From assembly GCA_050249455.1 (NCBI GenBank), contig JBFWQM010000102.1, forward strand, positions 1 through 17,018: 17,018 bases of DNA. Reading direction: 5' to 3'. How positions within the stretch are numbered: the stretch's first letter is position 1; the number at the start of each line of letters is the position of its first letter. The stretch comes from JBFWQM01 sp050249455 (GTDB lineage Bacteria; Pseudomonadota; Alphaproteobacteria; MPNO01; VGEU01). A program made the position numbers and the translations under genes. The notes below the pieces were generated by a model. That model did not search any database. It had not been told where the DNA came from and was given only the letters and a program-made list of their open reading frames with translations. Below are positions 6,643 through 14,817 of this stretch, one piece after another.

Positions 6643-6697
6643 GCGCCCCCTCCCCCAACCCCCTCCCGCGGGGGGAGGGGGTTGGGGGAGGGGGCGC
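6643..6697. repeat. Perfect G/C-rich palindrome with four G5 runs (REP-like, G-quadruplex-capable)
   Basis: Two perfect 25-bp arms (6643-6667 and 6673-6697) are separated by 5 nt (GCGGG), 15 bp after the lyase stop. The left arm is C-rich, with the core CCCTCCCCCAACCCCCTCCC. On the plus strand the right half carries four GGGGG runs (6671-6675, 6677-6681, 6684-6688, 6690-6694) with spacers of 1, 2 and 1 nt, an ideal G-quadruplex layout. No T-tract follows. From memory, very similar intergenic palindromes are dispersed in many GC-rich proteobacterial genomes and give spurious SPNPLPRGEGVGG-like translations. It may block read-through from the lyase gene into sdhC or protect the lyase mRNA 3' end. 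Confidence 0.85.
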
Positions 6698-6705
6698 CGG
6701 CCACA

Positions 6706-6741
6706 GTGAAAGCCTTTCCGCAGCACGCGAATCCCTTTCAC
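6706..6741. promoter_or_regulatory. GTGAAAG/CTTTCAC operator-like repeats upstream of sdhC
   Basis: GTGAAAG (6706-6712) and its perfect reverse complement CTTTCAC (6735-6741) are 22 nt apart, about three helical turns centre to centre. Inside, GAAAG-C-CTTTC (6708-6718) is itself an 11-bp palindrome. The cluster ends 10 bp before the candidate -35 box of the sdh promoter, a usual place for a regulator site. No known regulator is recognised. Confidence 0.35.
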
Positions 6742-6751
6742 CCCCGTTCGG

Positions 6752-6779
6752 TTGACTTGCCCGCATCGGAAGTCTAAAC
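6752..6779 (+). promoter_or_regulatory. Candidate promoter of the sdhCDAB operon
   Basis: TTGACT (6752-6757) is a near-perfect -35 hexamer. The best -10 in range is the poor CTAAAC (6774-6779), 16 bp away. Transcription would start near 6786, giving a leader of about 75 nt. That leader contains a small hairpin, ACGAA-CGGA-TTCGT (6809-6822), before the sdhC ribosome site. Confidence 0.4.
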
Positions 6780-6860
6780 GGGATGACCGCACGCACGTCG
6801 TTTGCGTACGAACGGATTCGTTTTGACCGCAACCACGGACCGATCCCGAAGGGCTTGTCG

Positions 6861-7256
6861 ATGATCCAGGGGAACCGCCCGCTCTCGCCCCATCTCCAGG
6901 TCTACAAGCCGCAGATCACCACCGTCCTGTCGATCAGCCACCGGGCGACCGGCATCGCGCTGTCGGTCGGCACCTTGCTGCTGGTGTGGTGGCTGGTGGC
7001 CGCGGCGGCGGGGCCGGCTGCCTTTGCCGACGCGCAGGGGTTCATCGGATCGTGGATCGGGCAGCTTCTGCTGCTCGGCTGGTCGTGGTCGCTGTTCTTC
7101 CACCTGTGCGCCGGCATCCGGCATCTGTTCTGGGATGCGGGCTACGGCTTCGACCTGCCGACCGTCAACGCGTCGGGCTGGACGGTGGTGATCGCCTCGG
7201 TCGTCCTCACCGTAATAGCCTGGGTCTGGGGCTACGCCGCGATGGGAGGGGCGTGA
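6861..7256 (+). CDS. sdhC: Succinate dehydrogenase cytochrome b556 subunit
   Basis: Membrane anchor of respiratory complex II; with SdhD it binds haem b and the ubiquinone that accepts electrons from SdhB. 131 residues with three hydrophobic helices (about 30-50, 62-85, 105-127). Family features are RPLSPHLQVYKPQIT at 6-20 and SISHRATG, where S24 and R28 match the quinone-site Ser27 and Arg31 of E. coli. H81, in FFHLCAGIRHLFWDAGYGF, is the expected axial haem ligand. The start at 6861 is chosen because GAAGGG (6848-6853) sits 7 nt upstream and homologues begin just before RPLSPH; an in-frame ATG at 6783 would add 26 unrelated residues. It overlaps sdhD by one base. Confidence 0.95.
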   Translation: MIQGNRPLSPHLQVYKPQITTVLSISHRATGIALSVGTLLLVWWLVAAAAGPAAFADAQGFIGSWIGQLLLLGWSWSLFFHLCAGIRHLFWDAGYGFDLPTVNASGWTVVIASVVLTVIAWVWGYAAMGGA

Positions 7257-7636
7257 TGAGCCTGCGTTCGCCGCTCGGCCGCGTGCGCGGCCTGGGCTCC
7301 GCCAAGGACGGCACCCACCACTGGTGGATGCAGCGCCTGACCGCCATCGCGCTGGTGCCGCTGTGCCTGTGGTTCGTCGCCTCGGTCGCCATGATGGCGG
7401 GCGCCGGCCATGCGGCGTTCCTCGCCTGGGTGGCGAGCCCGCTGGTGGCGATCCTGCTCGTCCTCCTGATCGTCGCCGTGTTCCACCACGCGCAGCTCGG
7501 CCTGCAGGTGGTGATCGAGGACTACGTCCACGGCGAGGGCTGCCGCCTCGCCTGCATCGTGGTCGTCAAGCTCGCGGCGTTCGCGCTCGGCGTCGCCGCG
7601 GTGTTCGCCGTCCTCAAGATCGCGTTCAGAGGCTGA
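7256..7636 (+). CDS. sdhD: Succinate dehydrogenase membrane anchor subunit
   Basis: Second integral membrane subunit of complex II, completing the haem b and ubiquinone site with SdhC. 126 residues and three predicted helices (about 27-48, 56-78, 98-121). The N-terminal signature HHWWMQRLTAIALVPL is at 21-36. HHAQLGLQVVIEDYVH at 77-92 carries the predicted haem ligand H78 and the quinone-site D89/Y90, with the same spacing as E. coli His71, Asp82 and Tyr83. Its ATG shares a base with the sdhC stop (TGATG), with GGGAGGGG just upstream, so translation of the two anchor subunits is probably coupled. sdhA begins 3 nt after its stop. Confidence 0.94.
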   Translation: MSLRSPLGRVRGLGSAKDGTHHWWMQRLTAIALVPLCLWFVASVAMMAGAGHAAFLAWVASPLVAILLVLLIVAVFHHAQLGLQVVIEDYVHGEGCRLACIVVVKLAAFALGVAAVFAVLKIAFRG

Positions 7637-7639
7637 CGC

Positions 7640-9433
7640 ATGACCAAGGCCTACGAGGTCGTTGACCACACCTACGACGTCATCGTCGTCGGCGCCGGCG
7701 GCGCCGGGCTGCGCGCCACCATGGGGCTCGCCGTCCGGGGGCTGCGCACCGCCTGCATCACCAAGGTGTTCCCCACCCGCAGCCACACCGTGGCGGCGCA
7801 GGGCGGCATCTCGGCCGCGCTCGGCAACATGAGCGAGGACGATTGGCGCTGGCACATGTTCGACACCGTGAAGGGCGCCGACTGGCTGGGCGACCAGGAC
7901 GCCATCGAGTACATGTGCCGCAACGCGATGGACGCGGTGGTCGAGCTGGAGCATTTCGGCGTGCCGTTCTCGCGCACGCCGGCCGGCAAGATCTACCAGC
8001 GCCCATTCGGCGGCATGACGACGAAGTTCGGCGACGGCCCGCCGGCGCAGCGCACCGCCGCCGCCGCCGACCGCACCGGCCACGCCATCCTGCACACGCT
8101 CTACCAGCAGTCGCTGAAGCACGACGCGGAGTTCTTCATCGAGTATTTCGCGATCGACCTGATCACCGACCCGGACGGGGCGGTGCGCGGCATCATGGCG
8201 TGGAATCTCGACGACGGCACCTTGCACCGTTTCCTCGGCCACATGACGGTGATCGCGACCGGCGGCTACGGGCGGTCCTACTTCTCCTGCACCGGCGCGC
8301 ATTCGCAGACCGGCGACGGCAGCGCCATGGTGCTGCGCGCCGGCCTGCCGCTGGAGGACATGGAGTTCATCCAGTTCCACCCGACCGGCATCTACGGCGC
8401 CGGCTGCCTGATCACCGAGGGCGTGCGAGGCGAGGGCGGCTACGTCACCAACTCGGCCGGCGAGCGGTTCATGGAGCGCTACGCGCCGCACGTGAAGGAC
8501 CTCGCCTCGCGCGACGTGGTCAGCCGCTCGATGACCATCGAGATCCGCGAGGGGCGCGGCTGCGGCCCGCTGAAGGACCACATCCACCTGCATCTGGAGC
8601 ACCTCGACCCGGCGATCATCCACCAGCGGCTGCCCGGCATCGCCGAGACCGCGCGCATCTTCGCCAACGTCGACGTGACCAAGGAACCGATCCCGGTGCT
8701 GCCGACCGTCCACTACAACATGGGCGGCGTGCCGACCAACTTCCGCGGCGAGGCGGTGGTGCCGAAGAACGGCAACAACTCCGTGGTGGTGCCGGGCCTG
8801 ATGGCGGTGGGTGAGGCGGCGTGCGTCTCGGTCCACGGCGCCAACCGGCTCGGCTCCAACTCGCTCCTTGACCTCGTCGTGTTCGGCCGCGCCGCCGCCG
8901 ACCGCTGCGCCGAGGTGGTGCAGCAGGGCGCGCCGCAGAAGCCGCTGCCCAAGGATGCCGGCGACCAGGCGATCGCACACTTCGACAAGGTGAGGAACGC
9001 CAAGGGCCGCATCCCGACTGCCAGCCTGCGCATGGAGATGCAGCAGATCATGCAGGCGCACTGCGCCGTCTTCCGCACCGGCGAGGTGCTGCAGGAAGGC
9101 TGCACCAAGATGCGGGGCCTGATGGAGAAGGCGAAGGAGATCGGCGTCTCCGACCGCTCGCTGGTGTGGAACTCCGACCTCGCGGAGTCGCTGGAGTTCG
9201 AGAACCTGATGGCGCAGGCCGTCGTCTCCATCGAGTCGGCGGTGGCACGCCAGGAAAGCCGCGGCGCGCACGCGCGCGAGGACTTCCCCGACCGCGACGA
9301 CGTGAAGTGGATGAAGCACACGCTGTCGTGGATCGACGACAAGGGCAAGGTCACGCTCGACTACAAGCCGGTGACCATGACCACGCTGACCAACGAGGTC
9401 CAGCCGTTCCCGCCCAAGGCGCGGGTGTACTGA
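7640..9433 (+). CDS. sdhA: Succinate dehydrogenase flavoprotein subunit
   Basis: Catalytic subunit of complex II, oxidising succinate to fumarate on the cytoplasmic face and passing electrons through covalent FAD to SdhB. 597 residues, typical for the alphaproteobacterial/mitochondrial type. The FAD Rossmann loop GAGGAGLRA is at 18-26. The covalent flavin His is H49 in RSHTVAAQGG. ATGGYGR follows in the FAD domain, HPTGIYGAGCLITEGVRGEGG is in the capping domain, and RSMTIEIREGRG carries the catalytic Arg. HYNMGG holds the substrate His, and GANRLGSNSLLDLVVFGR is the C-terminal FAD contact. An AGAGG ribosome site overlaps the end of sdhD, and sdhB follows after 13 nt. No missing residue was noticed. 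Confidence 0.98.
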   Translation: MTKAYEVVDHTYDVIVVGAGGAGLRATMGLAVRGLRTACITKVFPTRSHTVAAQGGISAALGNMSEDDWRWHMFDTVKGADWLGDQDAIEYMCRNAMDAVVELEHFGVPFSRTPAGKIYQRPFGGMTTKFGDGPPAQRTAAAADRTGHAILHTLYQQSLKHDAEFFIEYFAIDLITDPDGAVRGIMAWNLDDGTLHRFLGHMTVIATGGYGRSYFSCTGAHSQTGDGSAMVLRAGLPLEDMEFIQFHPTGIYGAGCLITEGVRGEGGYVTNSAGERFMERYAPHVKDLASRDVVSRSMTIEIREGRGCGPLKDHIHLHLEHLDPAIIHQRLPGIAETARIFANVDVTKEPIPVLPTVHYNMGGVPTNFRGEAVVPKNGNNSVVVPGLMAVGEAACVSVHGANRLGSNSLLDLVVFGRAAADRCAEVVQQGAPQKPLPKDAGDQAIAHFDKVRNAKGRIPTASLRMEMQQIMQAHCAVFRTGEVLQEGCTKMRGLMEKAKEIGVSDRSLVWNSDLAESLEFENLMAQAVVSIESAVARQESRGAHAREDFPDRDDVKWMKHTLSWIDDKGKVTLDYKPVTMTTLTNEVQPFPPKARVY

Positions 9434-9446
9434 GGAAGATCGACAG

Positions 9447-10223
9447 ATGGTCGAGTTCGCGCTGCCCGCCAACTCCAAGATCCGCGAAGGCAAGCGGCAC
9501 CCGGCGCCCGCCGGCGGCACGCGGATGAAGACGTTCCGCGTCTATCGCTGGGACCCGGATTCGGGCGAGACGCCGCGCGTCGATACCTACGAGGTCGACC
9601 TCGACAAGTGCGGGCCGATGGTCCTCGACGCCATCATCAAGATCAAGAACGAGCAGGACGCGACGCTCACCTTCCGCCGGTCGTGCCGCGAGGGCGTGTG
9701 CGGCTCCTGCGCGATGAACATCGACGGCACCAACACGCTCGCCTGCACCAAGTTCATCGCCGAGATCGACGGCGACGCCAAGATCTACCCGCTGCCGCAC
9801 ATGGCGGTGGTGAAGGACCTGGTGCCCGACCTGAACACGGTCTATGCGCAGTATTCCTCGATCGAGCCGTGGCTGAAGACCAAGTCGCCGGCGCCCGACC
9901 GCGAGCGGCTGCAGTCGCCGGAGGAGCGCGAGAAGCTGGACGGGCTGTGGGAGTGCATCCTGTGCTTCTGCTGCACCACGAGCTGCCCGTCCTACTGGTG
10001 GAACGGCGACCGCTATTTGGGGCCGGCGGTGCTGCTGCAGGCCTATCGCTGGATCGCCGACTCGCGCGACGAATACACCGGCGAGCGGCTGGACGCGCTG
10101 GAGGATCCGTTCCGGCTGTACCGCTGCCATACCATCATGAACTGCACCAAGACCTGCCCGAAGAGCCTGAACCCGGCCAAAGCGATCGCCGAGATCAAGC
10201 AGCTGATGGTGGCGCGGCGATAG
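9447..10223 (+). CDS. sdhB: Succinate dehydrogenase iron-sulfur subunit
   Basis: Electron-transfer subunit linking SdhA flavin to the quinone site through three Fe-S clusters. 258 residues. The [2Fe-2S] ligands are C80, C85, C88 and C100 (SCREGVCGSC and LAC). The [4Fe-4S] ligands are C170, C173, C176 and C237 (CILCFC and TCP). The [3Fe-4S] ligands are C180, C227 and C233 (SCP and CHTIMNC). The WECILCFCCTTSCPSYWWN segment is diagnostic of succinate dehydrogenase. The ATG at 9447 follows GAGGAAG within the 13-nt gap after sdhA. A 26-residue N-terminal stretch precedes the conserved MKTFRVYRWDP, common in alphaproteobacteria. It is the last of the tightly packed sdh genes; a 104-bp gap separates it from zapE. 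Confidence 0.98.
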   Translation: MVEFALPANSKIREGKRHPAPAGGTRMKTFRVYRWDPDSGETPRVDTYEVDLDKCGPMVLDAIIKIKNEQDATLTFRRSCREGVCGSCAMNIDGTNTLACTKFIAEIDGDAKIYPLPHMAVVKDLVPDLNTVYAQYSSIEPWLKTKSPAPDRERLQSPEEREKLDGLWECILCFCCTTSCPSYWWNGDRYLGPAVLLQAYRWIADSRDEYTGERLDALEDPFRLYRCHTIMNCTKTCPKSLNPAKAIAEIKQLMVARR

Positions 10224-10278
10224 ATCGCGCCCGCCGGGGTGAATCCTTAATTGGGCTTTGCTAGGATCGCGCCCGCCG
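10223..10278 (+). repeat. 14-bp direct repeat spanning the sdhB-zapE gap
   Basis: GATCGCGCCCGCCG occurs at 10223-10236 and again at 10265-10278, exactly 42 bp apart, and both copies are preceded by TA(G). The first begins at the last base of the sdhB stop codon. Between them lies the most AT-rich stretch of the gap (TTAATTGGGCTTTGCTAGGAT). TAGGAT at 10262-10267 resembles a -10 box, so the region may contain a zapE promoter, though no good -35 is seen. Confidence 0.45.
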
Positions 10279-10327
10279 CCCGACCCGAGTCCCGACCGTG
10301 TTCGATTCCGGCCAAGATGCGTCCCTC

Positions 10328-11449
10328 ATGACCGACGGCCCGCTCGCCGCCTACCGCGCGCTGGTGCGCGCCGAGCGCGCGTCCGCCGACCCGATCCAGG
10401 AGCTGGCGGCGGAGAAGCTGCAGAGCCTGCATCACGCGCTGCAAAGCTACGAGCCGCGCAGCGGCCGGCCCGGCTGGCGCGAGCGCTTCGGCCTCGGCCG
10501 CCGGACCGAGGACCCGCCGCAGGGCCTCTACATCTTCGGGCCCGTCGGGCGCGGCAAGTCGATGTTGATGGACCTCTTCTTCGCCTCGGCGCCGCCGGCG
10601 AGGAAGCGCAGGGTGCACTTCCACGCCTTCATGCAGGAGGTCCACGACACCCTGCACGCTTGGCGCACCGGCACGACCAGGATGGAGGCCGATCCGCTGC
10701 CGCGGCTGGCGCGCGACATCGCCGAGCGGGCCTGGCTGCTGTGCTTCGACGAGTTCCAGGTCCGCGACATCGCCGACGCGATGATCCTGGGCCGGCTGTT
10801 CGCCGCGCTGTTCGAGGCCGGCGTCGTGGTCGTCGCCACCTCCAACACCGCCCCCGACGACCTCTACAAGGACGGGTTGCAGCGCGAACGGTTCCTGCCC
10901 TTCGTCGCCCTGATCAAGGAACGGCTCGACATCCTGGAGATCGACGGCCCGATCGACTACCGCCGGGCGAAGCTGCGCGGGCTCGCGCTCTACCACAGCC
11001 CGCTCGGCCCGGCCGCCGACCGCGCGCTCGACACGGCCTTCGCCGACCTGACCGCCGGCGCCGAGGCGCGGCCCGAGACGCTGATCGTCCACGAGCGCCC
11101 GCTCGCGGTCTCGGCCCAGGCCCGCGGCGTCGCCCGCTTCTCCTTCGCCGAGCTGTGCGACCGCCCGATGGGCGCGGCCGACTATCTCGCCATCGCCCGG
11201 CGCTACCACACGGTGGTGCTCGGCGGTATCCCCCGCCTCTCCCCGGAGCGCCGCGCCGCCGCCCGCCGCTTCATCAACCTCATCGACGTCCTCTACGACC
11301 ACAAGGTGAAGCTCGTCGCCGCCGCCGACGGCCCCCCCGAATCGCTCTACCCCGCCGGCGACGAGGCCGATTCGTTCGACCGCACCGTCTCGCGGCTGTT
11401 CGAGATGCAGGGGGACGCATACCTGAAGCTGGGGCATCTGGTTGAGTAG
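10328..11449 (+). CDS. zapE: ZapE/AFG1-family AAA-type ATPase
   Basis: P-loop ATPase of the AFG1/ZapE family. In E. coli ZapE acts with FtsZ at the division ring, and the mitochondrial homologue AFG1/LACE1 helps turnover of respiratory complex subunits. The role here is inferred from family only. 373 residues. Walker A is GPVGRGKS at 71-78, Walker B is LLCFDE at 137-142, sensor-1-like TSN is at 171-173, and RERFLPF with R188 follows, typical of the family. The C-terminal RFINLIDVLYDHKVKL and SFDRTVSRLFEMQ blocks are also characteristic. The ATG at 10328 (MTDGPLAAYRAL) is preferred to a GTG at 10298 by recalled family starts, but the ribosome site is poor, so the start is less certain. It lies between sdhB and mdh on the same strand. 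Confidence 0.92.
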   Translation: MTDGPLAAYRALVRAERASADPIQELAAEKLQSLHHALQSYEPRSGRPGWRERFGLGRRTEDPPQGLYIFGPVGRGKSMLMDLFFASAPPARKRRVHFHAFMQEVHDTLHAWRTGTTRMEADPLPRLARDIAERAWLLCFDEFQVRDIADAMILGRLFAALFEAGVVVVATSNTAPDDLYKDGLQRERFLPFVALIKERLDILEIDGPIDYRRAKLRGLALYHSPLGPAADRALDTAFADLTAGAEARPETLIVHERPLAVSAQARGVARFSFAELCDRPMGAADYLAIARRYHTVVLGGIPRLSPERRAAARRFINLIDVLYDHKVKLVAAADGPPESLYPAGDEADSFDRTVSRLFEMQGDAYLKLGHLVE

Positions 11450-11477
11450 TCCGGCGGGCACGCGGACCGGAACCCGC

Positions 11478-11493
11478 GATTCGAATGCGAATC
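11478..11493. promoter_or_regulatory. Palindrome GATTCG-N4-CGAATC upstream of mdh
   Basis: Perfect 6-bp arms, GATTCG (11478-11483) and CGAATC (11488-11493), around AATG lie about 65 bp upstream of the candidate mdh -35 box. The size suits a dimeric repressor or activator site; no specific regulator is recognised. Confidence 0.3.
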
Positions 11494-11557
11494 CTGTTAA
11501 CGTCGGCCACGAACGCACAGAATTTGCGCAGGAATCGCCCGATTCCCTCCCCGTCGC

Positions 11558-11586
11558 TTGCCATCCCCGCCAAATCGCGGTAGTTA
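11558..11586 (+). promoter_or_regulatory. Candidate promoter for mdh-sucCD
   Basis: TTGCCA (11558-11563) is followed after exactly 17 bp by TAGTTA (11581-11586). The -35 matches the consensus at 5 of 6 positions; the -10 is poor beyond its first two bases. It lies in the 210-bp zapE-mdh gap and would give a leader of about 65 nt. The gap suggests mdh starts a new transcription unit. Confidence 0.35.
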
Positions 11587-11659
11587 GCCGCCGTTCATGG
11601 CGGTCCGCGCCTTTGTCGGCGCCGGTGCCGCGCCAAAAACCGCTTCCGCAGGATCATTC

Positions 11660-12625
11660 ATGGCTCGCAAGAAGATCGCGCTCGTCGGCGCCGGCAACAT
11701 CGGCGGCACGCTCGCCCTGCTCGCCGGGTTGAAGGAACTCGGCGACGTCCTGCTGTTCGACGTGGTCGACGGCATCCCGCAGGGCAAGGCGCTCGACATC
11801 CTGGAGGCCGGGCCGGTCGAATCGTTCGACGCGCGCATTACCGGGTCCAGCGACTACGCCGCGCTGAAGGGCTCCGATGTGGTCATCGTCACCGCCGGCG
11901 TCGCCCGCAAGCCGGGCATGAGCCGCGACGACCTGATCGGCATCAACACCGGCGTCATGAAGGCGGTGGGCGAGGGGATCAAGAAGAACTGCCCCGACGC
12001 CTTCGTCATCTGCATCACCAACCCGCTCGACGCCATGGTGTGGGCGCTCAAGCACTATTCGGGCCTTCCGGCCAACCGGCTGGTCGGCATGGCCGGCGTG
12101 CTCGACTCGGCGCGCTTCCGCACCTTCCTGGCAGAGGAGATGAATGTCTCGGTCGAGGACGTGACGGCGTTCGTGCTGGGCGGCCACGGCGACACCATGG
12201 TGCCGCTGGTCCGCTACTCCACCGTCGCCGGCATCCCGCTGCCCGACTTGGTCAAGATGGGCTGGATGACCCAGGCCAAGCTCGACCAGATCGTCCAGCG
12301 CACCCGCGACGGCGGCGGCGAGATCGTCGCCCTGCTCAAGACCGGCTCGGCGTTCTACGCCCCGGCGTCGTCGGCGATCTCGATGGCCGAGGCCTACCTG
12401 AAGGACAAGAAGCGCGTGCTGCCGTGCGCGGTCTACCTCGACGGCGAGTACGGCCAGAAGGACCTCTATGTCGGCGTGCCGGTGGTGCTGGGCGCCGGCG
12501 GCGTCGAGCGCATCGTCAAGATCGAGCTCAACGCCGAGGAGAAGGCCATGTTCGACAAGTCGTGCGCCGCGGTGAACGGCTTGGTCGACGTGGTCCGCAA
12601 GATGCAGGCGGAAGGAAAGGTCTGA
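11660..12625 (+). CDS. mdh: Malate dehydrogenase (LDH-like type)
   Basis: NAD-dependent oxidation of malate to oxaloacetate in the TCA cycle, cytosolic. 321 residues, as usual for the LDH-like bacterial MDH group. The NAD loop GAGNIGG is at 10-16, and D34 binds the adenosine ribose and favours NAD. R83 and R89 in ARKPGMSRD, with R83 being the residue that selects malate over lactate, are present, as are N121 (ITNPLD), D149/R152 (LDSARFR) and catalytic H176 (GGHGDTM). The ATG at 11660 is chosen because homologues begin MARKKIALVGAG and AGGA lies 6 nt upstream; a longer in-frame start at 11597 would add 21 unconserved residues. sucC follows after 31 nt, so mdh and sucCD are probably cotranscribed. 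Confidence 0.97.
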   Translation: MARKKIALVGAGNIGGTLALLAGLKELGDVLLFDVVDGIPQGKALDILEAGPVESFDARITGSSDYAALKGSDVVIVTAGVARKPGMSRDDLIGINTGVMKAVGEGIKKNCPDAFVICITNPLDAMVWALKHYSGLPANRLVGMAGVLDSARFRTFLAEEMNVSVEDVTAFVLGGHGDTMVPLVRYSTVAGIPLPDLVKMGWMTQAKLDQIVQRTRDGGGEIVALLKTGSAFYAPASSAISMAEAYLKDKKRVLPCAVYLDGEYGQKDLYVGVPVVLGAGGVERIVKIELNAEEKAMFDKSCAAVNGLVDVVRKMQAEGKV

Positions 12626-12656
12626 CCCGACCACAGCGTCACGGGGCCTCGCGCCG

Positions 12657-14701
<2,045 letters not shown>

Positions 14702-14723
14702 GCGCAGGACCAATGTAACGATA

Positions 14724-14734
14724 TGTCAATGACA
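14724..14734. promoter_or_regulatory. Palindrome TGTCA-A-TGACA in the sucD-sucA gap
   Basis: Perfect 5-bp arms, TGTCA (14724-14728) and TGACA (14730-14734), lie around a single A in a locally AT-richer stretch. A weak promoter-like pair, TTGAAC (14690-14695) and TGTAAC (14714-14719) with an 18-bp spacer, lies just upstream, so the palindrome would sit over the start of transcription, where a repressor could act. Speculative. Confidence 0.3.
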
Positions 14735-14762
14735 GCCCGCCATGATCCGGGCCCGTCGCCAT

Positions 14763-14781
14763 GGCCTGAATCTTGCAGGCC
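14763..14781 (+). repeat. Small leader hairpin upstream of sucA
   Basis: A perfect 6-bp stem, GGCCTG (14763-14768) and CAGGCC (14776-14781), with a 7-nt loop AATCTTG, lies 36 nt before the sucA ATG. It has no T-tract, so it is not an intrinsic terminator. It may be an mRNA processing or stability element between sucD and sucA. Confidence 0.35.
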
Positions 14782-14817
14782 GCGACGGCTGACCAGGGAC
14801 GCCAGACCGAGTACGCA

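Noticed and set aside
6643..6697. Palindrome after the lyase gene as a standard intrinsic terminator.
   Set aside because: No T-tract follows the stem, and the arms are far longer and more regular than usual terminators; treated as a REP-like repeat.
7232..9520. Minus-strand open frame of 762 codons opposite sdhD-sdhA.
   Set aside because: It mirrors the codon structure of sdhA on the other strand; His/Arg/Val-rich with no domain.
11471..11515. TTCGAAT stretch resembling a tRNA T-loop before mdh.
   Set aside because: No matching acceptor, D or anticodon arm around it; better read as part of the GATTCG/CGAATC palindrome.
10247..11518. Minus-strand open frame of 423 codons opposite zapE.
   Set aside because: zapE on the plus strand has intact Walker motifs; the antisense frame has no recognisable features.
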